This document shows positions 16,150 through 24,660 of a stretch of DNA of 40,346 bases, one piece after another; the first letter of the stretch is position 1; each line of letters opens with the position of its first letter. The position numbers were made by a program, and so were the translations under genes. The stretch is from contig JAJQCZ010000035.1 in NCBI GenBank assembly GCA_021202465.1, positions 1 through 40,346 of the forward strand. The letters run 5' to 3'. The DNA is from Lachnospiraceae bacterium. Lineage in GTDB: Bacteria; Bacillota; Clostridia; Lachnospirales; Lachnospiraceae. The notes under the pieces are model-generated. The model saw nothing but the letters and a program-made list of their open reading frames with translations. It had not been told where the DNA came from and did not search any database.

Positions 16150-16575
16150 CTACTCCACGATGAAGGTCAGCTCTCCGGTCACAGCGGGCTTTCCATCCAC
16201 CTTCGCCACAGCCCTGCCGACGCCCACCGGGCCCTTCCGGCGAATGATCTCACATTCTAACGTCAGCTTGTCCCCGGGAATCACCTTGCGGCGGAAGCGC
16301 AGCTTTTCGATGCCGCCGAAGAAAACAATCTTCCCCCGGTTCTCCTCCTCCGAGAGGATCGCGACGGCTCCGGCCTGCGCCAGCGCCTCCACGATGAGTA
16401 CGCCCGGCATCACCGGCTCCTGGGGAAAATGCCCCACGAAAAAATCTTCCCTGTAGGTAACGCATTTAAACGCCTTCACACACTTCCCCGGCTCCAGCTC
16501 CTCGACCCCGTCCAGGAGAAGGAAGGGGTGGCGGTGGGGCAGAATCTCCTCGATTTCCTTGATACCTAACTGCAT
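16150..16575 (-). CDS. fabZ: 3-hydroxyacyl-ACP dehydratase FabZ
   Basis: 141-residue hot-dog-fold dehydratase that converts 3-hydroxyacyl-ACP to trans-2-enoyl-ACP. It contains ILPHRHPFLLLD near the start and the catalytic pair His49 (VGHFPQEPVMPG) and Glu63 (LIVEALAQAGA). The frame is open further upstream to 16785, but ATG at 16575 has AGGAGA seven bases before it and gives the normal family length. About 105 bases between the accB stop and this start encode no recognised protein. It lies between accB and accC in the operon. Confidence 0.95.
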   Translation of the reverse strand: MQLGIKEIEEILPHRHPFLLLDGVEELEPGKCVKAFKCVTYREDFFVGHFPQEPVMPGVLIVEALAQAGAVAILSEEENRGKIVFFGGIEKLRFRRKVIPGDKLTLECEIIRRKGPVGVGRAVAKVDGKPAVTGELTFIVE

Positions 16576-16681
16576 GACAATTTCTCCTATCTCAAGCCCG
16601 GGCACGCCGGGATCCGCAGGAATTTCATTCCCCGCAACGTATAATCCGCTCTTTACAGCAAGACCATCTTTTCTCCGACTG

Positions 16682-17185
16682 TCACAGCTTCCGGATGCGG
16701 AAGAGCGGCTGGCCGTACTCCACGACCTGCTCGTTCTCCACGAGCACACCGGTAATCTCCGCGTCCTCCTCGGCTTCCAGTTCATTCATCAGCTTCATCG
16801 TCTCAATGATGCCGAGAACCTGACCCTTCCGTACCCGGCTCCCCAGCGTCACAAACGGCTCCGCGCCCTCCGCCGGGGCGGTGTAGAACACACCCACCAG
16901 CGGGGAAGTAATGACATCCTCGGCGGCCAGCGTATCTGCGGCCGGAGAAGGTGTCTGGCTCACAACCGGCGTCGGTGCAGCAACCGACTGCACCGAAGAT
17001 ATATTTCCCGCAGACGCGGCTTCCTGCCCCGCTGCGGCACAGGTCGCAGGCGCAGATGCATCCGCGGCCATTTTCCCGGTCTCCCGCCGCAGCGTCAGGC
17101 TGCCGCCCTCCTCCTGATAAATAAACTCCGCAAAGGGGGAGGCCGCTGCAAGCTCCGTCAGCTGTCGGATCTTCTCAATCTCCAT
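16682..17185 (-). CDS. accB: acetyl-CoA carboxylase biotin carboxyl carrier protein
   Basis: 167-residue BCCP. An N-terminal helical part (about 1-40) is followed by an Ala/Pro/Ser-rich flexible linker (about 40-90) and the biotinyl domain (about 92-165). The biotin-accepting lysine is Lys131 in ETMKLMNE, and the conserved ITSPLVGVFY stands at the domain start. I prefer the ATG at 17185 (GAGGAG eight bases upstream) over the GTG at 17191 that overlaps the fabF stop as GTGA but has only two bases of spacing. Either way the two genes are translationally coupled. Confidence 0.95.
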   Translation of the reverse strand: MEIEKIRQLTELAAASPFAEFIYQEEGGSLTLRRETGKMAADASAPATCAAAGQEAASAGNISSVQSVAAPTPVVSQTPSPAADTLAAEDVITSPLVGVFYTAPAEGAEPFVTLGSRVRKGQVLGIIETMKLMNELEAEEDAEITGVLVENEQVVEYGQPLFRIRKL

Positions 17186-17187
17186 CT

Positions 17188-18429
17188 TCACGTCTCCTCA
17201 TATTTGCCAAAGCACAGCGTCGCATTGTGACCGCCGAACCCCAGCGAATTGCTCAGGCAATAATGCACGTCCATGGAAAGTCCCTCGCCGGTGACATAAT
17301 CCAGGCGGCACTCCTCATCCGGGACCTGATAACCGGCCGTTGCATGGATATAGCCCTTCTCCAGCGTCTTAACGCAGGCGATCGCCTCCACACCGCCGGC
17401 CGCTCCCAGCAGATGGCCGATCATCGACTTCGTGGAGCTGACCTTCAGACGGAAGGCATGTTCCCCGAACAGATTTTCAATGGCCCGGCTCTCGAACAGA
17501 TCGTTGTGATGTGTACCGGTCCCGTGCGCGTTGATATAATCCACCTGCTCCAGTGCAATGCCCGCGTCCGCCACGGCGTATTCCATGGCTTTAGCGGCGC
17601 CGCTGCCGTCCTCGGCCGGAGAGGTGATATGGTACGCGTCGCTGGTGGAGCCGTAGCCCTTCACCTCGGCGTAGATCTTCGCTCCGCGGGCCTTGGCATG
17701 CTCCAGCTCCTCGAGCACCAGGATTCCGGCGCCCTCGCCCATGATGAAGCCGCCGCGCTCCTTATCGAAAGGGATCGAAGCCCGCAGAGGATCCTCCGAC
17801 GTTGAGAGAGCCGTCAGCGACTGGAATCCGGCCACGCCCAGCGGCGTGATGGAGCTCTCCGCCCCGCCGGCCACCATAACATCGGCGTCCCCGTACTGAA
17901 TGCTGCGGAAGGCCTCGCCAATGCACTGCGTACCCGAAGCGCAGGCCGTCACCACATTGAGGCTCTTGCCCTTGAGACCGAACTGAATCGAAACGTTGCC
18001 CGCCGCCATATTGCTGATCATCAGCGGCACCAGCAGCGGATTCACCTTCCGGGGGCCGCCCTTCTCCATCCGGGCATGCTCCCGCTCCATGGCCTGCAGG
18101 CTGCCGATACCGGAGCCCACGCTGACGCCCACGCGGTAGGGATCCTCTGTCTCCATCGAGAGGCCGGAATCAGTAAGCGCCATACCGGAAGCCGCCACGG
18201 CGAACTGCGCGAACCGCTCCATGCGCTTCGCCGCCTTGCGGTCCATATAATCCTGAGGATTAAAATCCTTCACCTCCGCCGCCAGCTTCGCCCTGTACTC
18301 GCTCGTATCAAAGGCAGTGATGGGACCGATGCCCACCTCTTTCCTGGTCAGCGCCTCCCAGAAGGCCTCCGCCGTATTTCCGATGGGGGTGATGGCTCCC
18401 AGACCTGTCACCACAACTCTTCTGCTCAT
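17188..18429 (-). CDS. fabF: 3-oxoacyl-ACP synthase II FabF
   Basis: 413-residue condensing enzyme that extends acyl-ACP with malonyl-ACP. The catalytic triad is visible as Cys163 (VTACASGTQC), His302 (INAHGTGTHHND) and His339 (KSMIGHLLGAAG). The glycine-rich loop near the C-terminus is SNSLGFGGHNATL. Length is normal. RBS GGAGGAG stands before ATG; the gene is 19 bases after fabG and overlaps the accB region by up to four bases. Confidence 0.97.
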   Translation of the reverse strand: MSRRVVVTGLGAITPIGNTAEAFWEALTRKEVGIGPITAFDTSEYRAKLAAEVKDFNPQDYMDRKAAKRMERFAQFAVAASGMALTDSGLSMETEDPYRVGVSVGSGIGSLQAMEREHARMEKGGPRKVNPLLVPLMISNMAAGNVSIQFGLKGKSLNVVTACASGTQCIGEAFRSIQYGDADVMVAGGAESSITPLGVAGFQSLTALSTSEDPLRASIPFDKERGGFIMGEGAGILVLEELEHAKARGAKIYAEVKGYGSTSDAYHITSPAEDGSGAAKAMEYAVADAGIALEQVDYINAHGTGTHHNDLFESRAIENLFGEHAFRLKVSSTKSMIGHLLGAAGGVEAIACVKTLEKGYIHATAGYQVPDEECRLDYVTGEGLSMDVHYCLSNSLGFGGHNATLCFGKYEET

Positions 18430-18448
18430 ATCGTCTCCTCCTGCCTTC

Positions 18449-19189
18449 CTACATGGCCATGCCGCCGTCTACGGCGATCACCTGACCTGTGATATATCCG
18501 CTTCCCTCCGACGCCAGGAAGGCAGCCAGCTCCGCCACGTCCTCCGGACGACCGAAATGCTTCATGGGAATCTGTTCCGTCACCTGAGTCACCACCGACT
18601 CGGGCAGCGCCTTCGTCATATCCGTATTAATGAACCCGGGCGCAATGGCGTTGACTGTGATCCCGCGCCCCGCCACTTCCCGGGCCACCGCCTTAGTGAA
18701 GCCGATGATCCCGGCCTTCGAGGCGCTGTAATTCGCCTGACCTGCATTTCCCATGACGCCGGACACTGAGGAAATGTTGATGATCCGGCCGGAGCGTTTG
18801 CGCATCATGGAGCGCAGCACCGCCTTCGTGCAGTGGAAGGTTCCCATCAGGTTGACCTGCAGCACCGTTTCAAATTCTTCCTCGCTCATCCGCAGCAGCA
18901 GGCCGTCCCGGTTGATCCCGGCGTTGTTCACCAGAATATCGATACTGCCGTATTTCTTCTGAAGATCGCGGATCGCGGCAGCCGCCGCCTCCGCCTCCTC
19001 CACGCGGAAGGAGCAGACCTCTGCCTCTCCGCCGGCCGCGCGGATCCCTTCCGCGACCGATTCAGCGGTCGCTGTCTGTCCGCTGCATCCCAGGATCACC
19101 GTCACGCCCTGAGACGCCAGTTTCTCCGCGATGGCGCGGCCGATGCCCCGGCTGGCGCCGGTCACCAGCGCCGTTCTCTTTTCTTCCAT
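18449..19189 (-). CDS. fabG: 3-oxoacyl-ACP reductase FabG
   Basis: 246-residue short-chain dehydrogenase that reduces 3-oxoacyl-ACP with NADPH. The Rossmann motif TGASRGIG is at 10-17 and NNAG at 88-91. The catalytic residues are Ser141, Tyr154 and Lys158 (GQANYSASKAG), and the C-terminus is the typical YITGQVIAVDGGMAM. GGGAGA stands upstream of ATG. It follows fabD after 71 bases, a larger gap than elsewhere in the operon, in which I see no clear terminator. Confidence 0.97.
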   Translation of the reverse strand: MEEKRTALVTGASRGIGRAIAEKLASQGVTVILGCSGQTATAESVAEGIRAAGGEAEVCSFRVEEAEAAAAAIRDLQKKYGSIDILVNNAGINRDGLLLRMSEEEFETVLQVNLMGTFHCTKAVLRSMMRKRSGRIINISSVSGVMGNAGQANYSASKAGIIGFTKAVAREVAGRGITVNAIAPGFINTDMTKALPESVVTQVTEQIPMKHFGRPEDVAELAAFLASEGSGYITGQVIAVDGGMAM

Positions 19190-19260
19190 GGTCTGTCTCC
19201 CTCTTTTCCGGCAGCGCGTCCTGCCTCACGTATACCAAAGCCCCTGCGGGCAACTATCAT

Positions 19261-20205
19261 TTACTGCAGCGCCTTCTCCAGCGCCTCCATTTCCTCCCAG
19301 CTTCCCACGTGAAGCACGGTCTGCCCACGGTCGATCTTGCGGATAAAGGAGGTCAGGGTCGTCCCCGGCCCGATCTCCACGAAGGTATCTACTCCCTCCG
19401 CGATCATCCGCATCACGCTCTGTCTCCAGAGCACCGGACTGCTGACCTGTCGGCACAGCAGCTCCTTCACCTCCGCGGCAGAGGTCACCGGCTCCGCATG
19501 CACATTGGCCACGTAAGGGATCCGGGGCTCCCGGATCGTCACCGGCTCCAGCACCTCCCGGAGCTTCTCGCCTGCCCCCGTAAGCAGCGGCGAATGGAAG
19601 GGACCGCTGACATTGAGCGGCACGCATCTTCTGGCTCCCGCCTCCTTCAGCAGAGGCAGCACTGCCTCCACATCCGCACACCGTCCGGAGATTACCACCT
19701 GGCCGGGGCAGTTATCGTTCGCGATCACCACACAGCCTTCTTCTCCGGCCTGCTCACGGAGATATGCTGTCAGCACGTCCCCGATCTTCTCCGCAGGCAG
19801 ACCCAGCACGACCGCCATGGCGCCCTGGCCCAGCGGAACGGCTTCCTGCATGAGGATACCCCGGCGGCGCACAACACGTACAGCGTCCGTAAAATCCATC
19901 ACATCCGCCGCCAGCAGCGCCCCGTACTCACCCAGGCTCAGCCCCGCCGCCATGTCGGGGGTGATGCCCCGCGCCGCGCATTCCGTCAGGATCGCCGCGC
20001 TGACTGTCACCAGCGCCGCCTGTGTATACTCGGTCTGATCCAGTCTCTCATTTTTCTCAAAGCAGAGCTCTTCCATAGAGAAGCCCAGCAGACGGGAAGC
20101 TGTCTCAAAGACTTCCCGCGCACGCGCGGAATTCTCATAGAAATCCTGGCCCATGCCCGTTTTCTGTGCTCCCTGTCCCGGGAAGACAAATGCGATCTTA
20201 CCCAT
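19261..20205 (-). CDS. fabD: malonyl-CoA:ACP transacylase FabD
   Basis: 314-residue acyltransferase that loads malonyl groups from CoA onto ACP. Motifs are FVFPGQGAQKTGMG at the start, the active-site Ser90 in AGLSLGEYGAL, catalytic His204 in SGPFHSPLL, and GPGTTLTSFIRKI near the end. RBS AAGGAGG is well placed. The 73 bases upstream, after fabK, are GC-rich with several small inverted repeats. Confidence 0.97.
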   Translation of the reverse strand: MGKIAFVFPGQGAQKTGMGQDFYENSARAREVFETASRLLGFSMEELCFEKNERLDQTEYTQAALVTVSAAILTECAARGITPDMAAGLSLGEYGALLAADVMDFTDAVRVVRRRGILMQEAVPLGQGAMAVVLGLPAEKIGDVLTAYLREQAGEEGCVVIANDNCPGQVVISGRCADVEAVLPLLKEAGARRCVPLNVSGPFHSPLLTGAGEKLREVLEPVTIREPRIPYVANVHAEPVTSAAEVKELLCRQVSSPVLWRQSVMRMIAEGVDTFVEIGPGTTLTSFIRKIDRGQTVLHVGSWEEMEALEKALQ

Positions 20206-20221
20206 ACGTTCCTCCTTCTTT

Positions 20222-20269
20222 CCGGCCGGACGGCCCTCTCACCGGCCATCCGGGATGCGAATTCCCCGT
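20222..20269. repeat. degenerate third copy of the leader-associated hairpin repeat
   Basis: Between fabK and fabD, ending just before the fabD ribosome binding site. In minus orientation it has GGGGAATTCGCATCCC, GATGGCCGG and CCGGCCGG in the same order as the elements GGGGATCCGCACCC, GATGGCC and CGGCC of the copies before rpoN and before the orphan carrier gene. Similarity is partial and the match could be chance in GC-rich DNA. Confidence 0.35.
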
Positions 20270-20278
20270 ATGGCTTCC

Positions 20279-21220
20279 CTATCGCAGCAGCGCGCCGGCC
20301 TGCTCCAGCGCCGCTCCGGCCTCGCGGACCAGATCCTCGATGATCGCCCGGCAGGGCTTGCAATCCTTCAGCATACCGGCGATCTGGCCGGACATAACCG
20401 TCCCGGTCGCCACATCGCCCTCCTTCACCGCGCGGCGCAGAGAACCAAGCGTCAGCGTCTCCAGCTCCTCGAAGGTCGCGCCCTCTTTTTCCTTCTGCAG
20501 ATACACGCGGGTCGTCTGGTTGCGCAGAGAGCGGACCGGATGTCCGGTACTGCGGCCGGTCACCACACTGTCGATGTCCTTGGCTGCGATCACCTTCTGC
20601 TTGTAATTCTCATGCACTGTACATTCCTCAGAGACCACGAAACGGGTGCCGATCTGTACGGCCTCCGCCCCCAACATAAACATCGCCGCCATGCCGCGGC
20701 CGTCGCCGACGCCGCCGGCTCCGATGACGGGGATCTTCACCGCATCCACCACCTGAGGAGCCAGCGCCATGGAAGTCGCCTCGCCAATATGTCCGCCGGA
20801 TTCACAGCCCTCGGCGATCACCGCATCAGCGCCCATGCGCTCCATTCTCCGGGCCAGCGCCACGGAGGCGACGACGGGAATGACCCGAACCCCCGCTTCT
20901 TTCCACATCGCCATGTACTTCTCCGGATTGCCGGAGCCGGTGGTGACCACCTTCACATGCTCCTCCGCCAGCACCTGCGCCACTTCATCCGCGCAGGGAT
21001 TCAGCAGCATCACATTGACGCCGAAGGGCTTGTCGGTTATCTCTCTGACCTGACGGATCTGCTCCCGCACCCACTCTGCCGGAGCGCTGCCCGAACCGAT
21101 AATGCCAAGACCGCCGGCCTCGGAGACGGCAGCCGCCAGCTGGCTGTCCGCCACCCATGCCATGCCGCCCTGAATGATCGGGTACTCGATTCTCAGAAGT
21201 TCTGTCACTCTTGTATTCAT
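20279..21220 (-). CDS. fabK: enoyl-ACP reductase FabK
   Basis: 313-residue FMN enzyme that reduces trans-2-enoyl-ACP with NAD(P)H, replacing FabI; no fabI is present in the window. It shows IEYPIIQGGMAWVADSQLAA, the cofactor region EGCESGGHIGE, VIGAGGVGDGRGMAAMFMLG and GTRFVVSEEC, all typical of FabK. RBS AAAGGA stands before ATG. It lies 174 bases after acpP, the largest gap in the operon, which contains a terminator-like hairpin. Confidence 0.95.
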   Translation of the reverse strand: MNTRVTELLRIEYPIIQGGMAWVADSQLAAAVSEAGGLGIIGSGSAPAEWVREQIRQVREITDKPFGVNVMLLNPCADEVAQVLAEEHVKVVTTGSGNPEKYMAMWKEAGVRVIPVVASVALARRMERMGADAVIAEGCESGGHIGEATSMALAPQVVDAVKIPVIGAGGVGDGRGMAAMFMLGAEAVQIGTRFVVSEECTVHENYKQKVIAAKDIDSVVTGRSTGHPVRSLRNQTTRVYLQKEKEGATFEELETLTLGSLRRAVKEGDVATGTVMSGQIAGMLKDCKPCRAIIEDLVREAGAALEQAGALLR

Positions 21221-21331
21221 GTTCTGTCCTTTCCCGTGTCTCGAGCAGGCGGCAGCTTTTTCGCCTCCTGCCCGCCTGCGCAGGCTGCGTCCGGCGTCAG
21301 CCGGAAAAACTCATTGCGCAGCCCTGCGCTT

Positions 21332-21368
21332 AAAAACGGCCGGTCTCACACACCGCGAGTCCAGCCGT
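21332..21368 (-). terminator. attenuator-like hairpin between acpP and fabK
   Basis: Minus-strand stem ACGGCTGG (21368-21361) / CCGGCCGT (21343-21336), eight pairs with one T-G wobble, loop 17 bases, followed by TTTTT (21336-21332). It starts about 27 bases after the acpP stop. Nearby are the perfect 10-bp pair 21314-21323 / 21384-21393 that would enclose it, and competing local hairpins at 21317-21330 and 21290-21306. Partial termination would make acpP mRNA more abundant than the enzyme genes. Confidence 0.5.
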
Positions 21369-21394
21369 CCGTCGCCGCCCTGCGGCTGCGCAAA

Positions 21395-21628
21395 TTACGC
21401 CTCGATGCCCTTCGCTGTCAGATAATCTGCCACATCCTGAACTGTCAGCATCTTCTCCAGATCCTCGGTGGGAATCTCGATCTCATAGGTGTCCTCCAGA
21501 TTGGTCACCATCTCAAACAGGTCCAGAGAGTCTGCGTTCAGATCTTCCTTCAGGGACTGCTCTGCCCCGATGGTGTCCGCGTCGATTCCCAGCTGATCCG
21601 CCAGCATTTCTTTTACTTTGTCCAACAT
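21395..21628 (-). CDS. acpP: acyl carrier protein of fatty acid synthesis
   Basis: 77-residue acidic carrier protein that holds growing acyl chains on phosphopantetheine attached to Ser34 in LNADSLDLFEMV. It has the full four-helix pattern and the normal family length. RBS AAGGAGA stands eight bases before ATG. It is flanked by fabH and fabK as in many Firmicutes. The 127 bases between fabH and acpP contain the hairpin TTCCCG-GAG-CGGGAA without a T run. Confidence 0.97.
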   Translation of the reverse strand: MLDKVKEMLADQLGIDADTIGAEQSLKEDLNADSLDLFEMVTNLEDTYEIEIPTEDLEKMLTVQDVADYLTAKGIEA

Positions 21629-21755
21629 GATTTTTGTCTCCTTATAAATTGAAATATTTATTTACAGAGCTGCTTCCCGCTCCGGGAAACGCTCTCATAC
21701 ACCATGCCTTTCACAGCGAAATCGCTGCGAATTTTTCAAAATACGCCCCGCAGGT

Positions 21756-22739
21756 CTACCACTCCAGCACCATGGCACCCCAGGTCAGTCCGGCGCCGAA
21801 TCCGGCCAGCACCAGCGTATCGCCCCGCTGCAGCCGTCCCGCGCGGTTCACCTCATCGAGGAGCACCGGGACGCTGGCCGCTGCCAGGTTGCCGGTGTGC
21901 GCCAGGTTCTCGGGAATCTTCTCCATCGGCACATGCAGGCTCCGCCCGATCGAAGTGAGGATGCGGGCATTGGCCTGGTGCAGCAGGAAGAGGGACACGT
22001 CCTCCGTGGAGAGCTCCGCCTGCGCCAGCGCCTCCCGGATCACCTCGGGCACCGTCCGCACAGCAAACTGAAAGATCTCACGTCCATCCATGGCGAGAGA
22101 CGTGGGAACCTTTTCCCCGTCTTCTTCCGTTCCTTCGAGGAAAGGAATCCCGGCGACAGAATGTCCCGTCGAACAGATCAGGGAATCTCCCCGGCTCCCA
22201 TCGCACCCGAGAACGCCGGTCCGGATGCCGCCCGCAGACACGGCGGTCACCACCGCCGCCCCGGCCCCGTCTCCGAAGAGGACACAGGTGCTGCGGTCCT
22301 TCCAGTCGACCAGACGGGACATGGCTTCCGCGCCGATCACCAGCACATTGCGCGCCATCCCTGTACGGATGTAGGCATCCGCCGTCTGCAGGCCGAAGAG
22401 AAAGCCGGAACAGGCCGCGCTCAGGTCGTAGCAGACCGCCTTCTTCGCGCCCAGCGCCTCCTGCACCTGACAGGCCACACTGGGGAAGAAGCACTCCGGC
22501 GTCACTGTAGCCACCAGAATCCAGTCCAGCTCCTCCGCCGTCATCCCGGCGTCCGCCAGGGCGCGCCGCGCGGCTTCCGCCGCCATCGCCGCCGTCCCCT
22601 CCGCGGAGAGATGTCTCTCCCGGATGCCGGTGCGGGAGACGATCCACTCGTCGCTGGTATCCATCCGCGCCGCCAGCATATCATTTGTCACTCTACATTC
22701 CGGGATGTAACTCCCGGTCCCCGCGATGCCAGATCTCAT
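21756..22739 (-). CDS. fabH: 3-oxoacyl-ACP synthase III FabH
   Basis: 327-residue enzyme that starts fatty acid synthesis by condensing acetyl-CoA (or branched starters) with malonyl-ACP. The catalytic residues are Cys110 (LSAACSGFLFGL), His254 (FLLHQANARI) and Asn284 (AHTGNLAAAS), with C-terminal FGAGLTWGAM. It is the first gene of the operon, behind two promoter candidates and a FabT-type palindrome. The ribosome binding site GGGAGG lies about 11 bases before ATG. Confidence 0.97.
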   Translation of the reverse strand: MRSGIAGTGSYIPECRVTNDMLAARMDTSDEWIVSRTGIRERHLSAEGTAAMAAEAARRALADAGMTAEELDWILVATVTPECFFPSVACQVQEALGAKKAVCYDLSAACSGFLFGLQTADAYIRTGMARNVLVIGAEAMSRLVDWKDRSTCVLFGDGAGAAVVTAVSAGGIRTGVLGCDGSRGDSLICSTGHSVAGIPFLEGTEEDGEKVPTSLAMDGREIFQFAVRTVPEVIREALAQAELSTEDVSLFLLHQANARILTSIGRSLHVPMEKIPENLAHTGNLAAASVPVLLDEVNRAGRLQRGDTLVLAGFGAGLTWGAMVLEW

Positions 22740-22811
22740 ACCGCGCCGCCTCCCGTACTATCTCATGCGTCAGCGCCTCTGTGAGCGCACTGAATTTTTA
22801 ACTGCCAAATT

Positions 22812-22840
22812 ATTTTAAAACTCAATATTTTGAATTTCAA
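22812..22840 (-). promoter_or_regulatory. second candidate promoter of the fab operon
   Basis: Minus strand TTGAAA (22840-22835), 17 bases, TAAAAT (22817-22812). Its -35 lies inside the palindrome at 22829-22841, so a bound repressor would block it. Weaker than the promoter at 22860-22887. Confidence 0.4.
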
Positions 22841-22841
22841 A
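22829..22841. promoter_or_regulatory. candidate FabT operator
   Basis: Perfect 13-bp palindrome TTTGAATTTCAAA, which fits the pattern TTTGA-N-T-N-TCAAA described for streptococcal FabT sites. It lies downstream of the strong fabH promoter and overlaps the -35 of the second one. Another half-site, TTTTGATC, follows at 22844-22851. Confidence 0.6.
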
Positions 22842-22859
22842 CATTTTGATCCGATGAAG

Positions 22860-22887
22860 ATTATAACAGCTTCTGCATGGAAGTCAA
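22860..22887 (-). promoter_or_regulatory. main sigma-A promoter of the fab operon
   Basis: Minus strand TTGACT (22887-22882), 16 bases, TATAAT (22865-22860). A near-consensus promoter; the expected start is near 22853, about 110 bases before the fabH ATG, with the FabT-type palindrome at about +12 to +24. Confidence 0.7.
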
Positions 22888-22925
22888 GGGGTTTATGGTT
22901 TTTTCATAAAGAGGAAGACATAGCC

Positions 22926-22959
22926 AAAAAATCGGGACAGGCCTGCTGCAGCCTGTCCC
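22926..22959 (-). terminator. intrinsic terminator of the NlpC/P60 gene
   Basis: Minus-strand perfect 9-bp stem GGGACAGGC / GCCTGTCCC (22959-22951 and 22942-22934), followed by a run of six T residues (22931-22926). It starts 23 bases after the stop codon and insulates the fab operon promoter from upstream transcription. Confidence 0.9.
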
Positions 22960-22982
22960 AATCAAAATACCATAAACTATCA

Positions 22983-24602
22983 TCATTTCGCCACCGCACT
23001 CAGCCCCGGTTTCTCACAGGAACTGACGGTGCGTTCTTTTCCATTGGAGAAGTAGGCCTTCACCGTGTAGGAATAGGTCTCGCCGGTCTCCACGGTCGTA
23101 TCCAGCCACGTCGTGGTCTCTCCGTCAGCGAGCGACTTCACATGCGTCCAGGTTCCGTCGGCGGTCTTGCGGTAGATCCGGTAGCCGTCGGCGGTCACCG
23201 CCTTCCAGGTGATGCGGATGCCCCGGGTGGAGCGGGCGATCTTCTGCAGCGTCGGCGTCTTCGGCACGGCCTGCGCAGAGACGCCGGTCCGGTCGCAGTC
23301 ACTCCAGATCGTCGTACTTCCATGCTTATAGTAGGCCTTCACCGTATAAATATAGGTTTCCGTATCGTCCGGGACCGTATCCCGGTAGGCCACCTTCGAG
23401 GAGCTCTTGATCGTCGTCACCCGGCTCCATTTTCCCCCGGCAACCTTACGGTAAATCCGGTAGCCGGTGGCGTCCTCCACCGCTTCCCAGGTGATGCGAA
23501 TCTGCTTATATCCGACGGCAACAGCCTTCTTCAGCACGGGAGCCGCCAGAGTATAGGTCGTCATGGAAACACCGGTCCGGTCGCACTCCGCCCAGCTCAC
23601 AGTACTTCCGGTCTTAAAATAGGCCTTGACCGTATAGGAATACGTCTCCCCGGCCACGGCCGTCGTGTCCGTATAGGAGGTCTTGCTCTTCCCCTTCAGC
23701 GTGGCAAGCTTCGTCCATGTGCCGCCGGAGGTCTTCCGGTAAATCCGGTAGCCGTACGCCTCCTCGGCTTCCCAGGTGACCGTATTGCCGTCACCGGATG
23801 TCGTGGCCTCGATGAGCGTCACCTTTTCCGGCGTCACTGTCGCCGTAAGCCCCGGCTTCTCGCAGGAGCTGGTCAGCGTCGTGCTCACATACCGCACGGC
23901 TTTCACAGTATAAGAATAGGTCTCCCCGGCCACGACCGAGGTGTCGGCCCAGCTCTCCTTCGAACTGCCGGTCAGCGTCTTAATCCTCGTCCAGCTTCCG
24001 CCGGAGGTCTTCCGGTATATGTAATACGCGTCGGCGTCCTCCACGCTCTCCCAGGAAATCTGAATGCCGTCTGTCGATACCGAGATCTCCTTAAGCTCCG
24101 GTGTCTCCGGCGTCTCATATTCCACGCCTTCCACATACGAACCGGTCGGCTTCTGTCCGCTCTGATAGCCCCACCCGAGGTAGCAGCTCCACCAGTAGGA
24201 GGAGATCGTCTCCTCCCGGACCGTCGATACGGCGTGAACCATCTTCCCGTTCCCGGTGTAGATGCCTACATGACCGCTGGAGCTGCCGGAATTGAAATAC
24301 AGCGTGGCTCCGACAGGAATGTTCTCCGACGAAGATGAAACGCCCCATTTCTTCCAGGCCGAAAGCGCCGTCGTGGCGTCGGAGGACGCATACAGACCGG
24401 CCGATTCATAGCAGATGCGGACGAACCGCTGGCAATACCCGCTGTAGCTCGTACTGCCGATCTTCGACCGGGCCGTCGCGAAGATCTGCGCGGTCTGCGT
24501 GGTCGATTCCGCATAGGCGGTCGTCTCTGTGGGCACCACGGCCGCTGCGACCAGAATAAAAAAGAGAAAACTGAAAATGACTTTCGACAACCTGCGCGGC
24601 AT
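22983..24602 (-). CDS. secreted NlpC/P60 protein with four FN3-like modules
   Basis: 539-residue exported protein. The signal peptide spans about 1-31 (ends AYA). An NlpC/P60-type cysteine peptidase domain covers about 35-165, with the probable nucleophile Cys57 in YCQRFVRICYESAG and His111 in SGHVGIYTGNGKMVHA; such domains cleave peptidoglycan stem peptides. Four fibronectin-III-like modules of about 94 residues follow, each with an YRIYRKTSGG-type strand, in the order B-C-A-B by similarity to the neighbouring protease. No LPXTG, SLH or choline-binding motif is visible, so attachment may be through the modules or the protein may be released. RBS is GAGGAGG. It is preceded by a sigma-A promoter and an attenuator-like leader. 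Confidence 0.85.
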   Translation of the reverse strand: MPRRLSKVIFSFLFFILVAAAVVPTETTAYAESTTQTAQIFATARSKIGSTSYSGYCQRFVRICYESAGLYASSDATTALSAWKKWGVSSSSENIPVGATLYFNSGSSSGHVGIYTGNGKMVHAVSTVREETISSYWWSCYLGWGYQSGQKPTGSYVEGVEYETPETPELKEISVSTDGIQISWESVEDADAYYIYRKTSGGSWTRIKTLTGSSKESWADTSVVAGETYSYTVKAVRYVSTTLTSSCEKPGLTATVTPEKVTLIEATTSGDGNTVTWEAEEAYGYRIYRKTSGGTWTKLATLKGKSKTSYTDTTAVAGETYSYTVKAYFKTGSTVSWAECDRTGVSMTTYTLAAPVLKKAVAVGYKQIRITWEAVEDATGYRIYRKVAGGKWSRVTTIKSSSKVAYRDTVPDDTETYIYTVKAYYKHGSTTIWSDCDRTGVSAQAVPKTPTLQKIARSTRGIRITWKAVTADGYRIYRKTADGTWTHVKSLADGETTTWLDTTVETGETYSYTVKAYFSNGKERTVSSCEKPGLSAVAK

Positions 24603-24660
24603 GGCACGGTTCCTCCTCTGTCTGCAAATATTCCGCGCAATCCGTCGATATGAAAACGAA

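Noticed and set aside
16576-16785. N-terminal extension of FabZ to 16785
   Set aside because: Overlaps accB, lacks family similarity, and the ATG at 16575 has a proper ribosome binding site and gives normal length.
22830-24338. Plus-strand open frame of 502 codons with repeated motifs
   Set aside because: The repeats mirror the FN3 modules on the opposite strand; no start signal.
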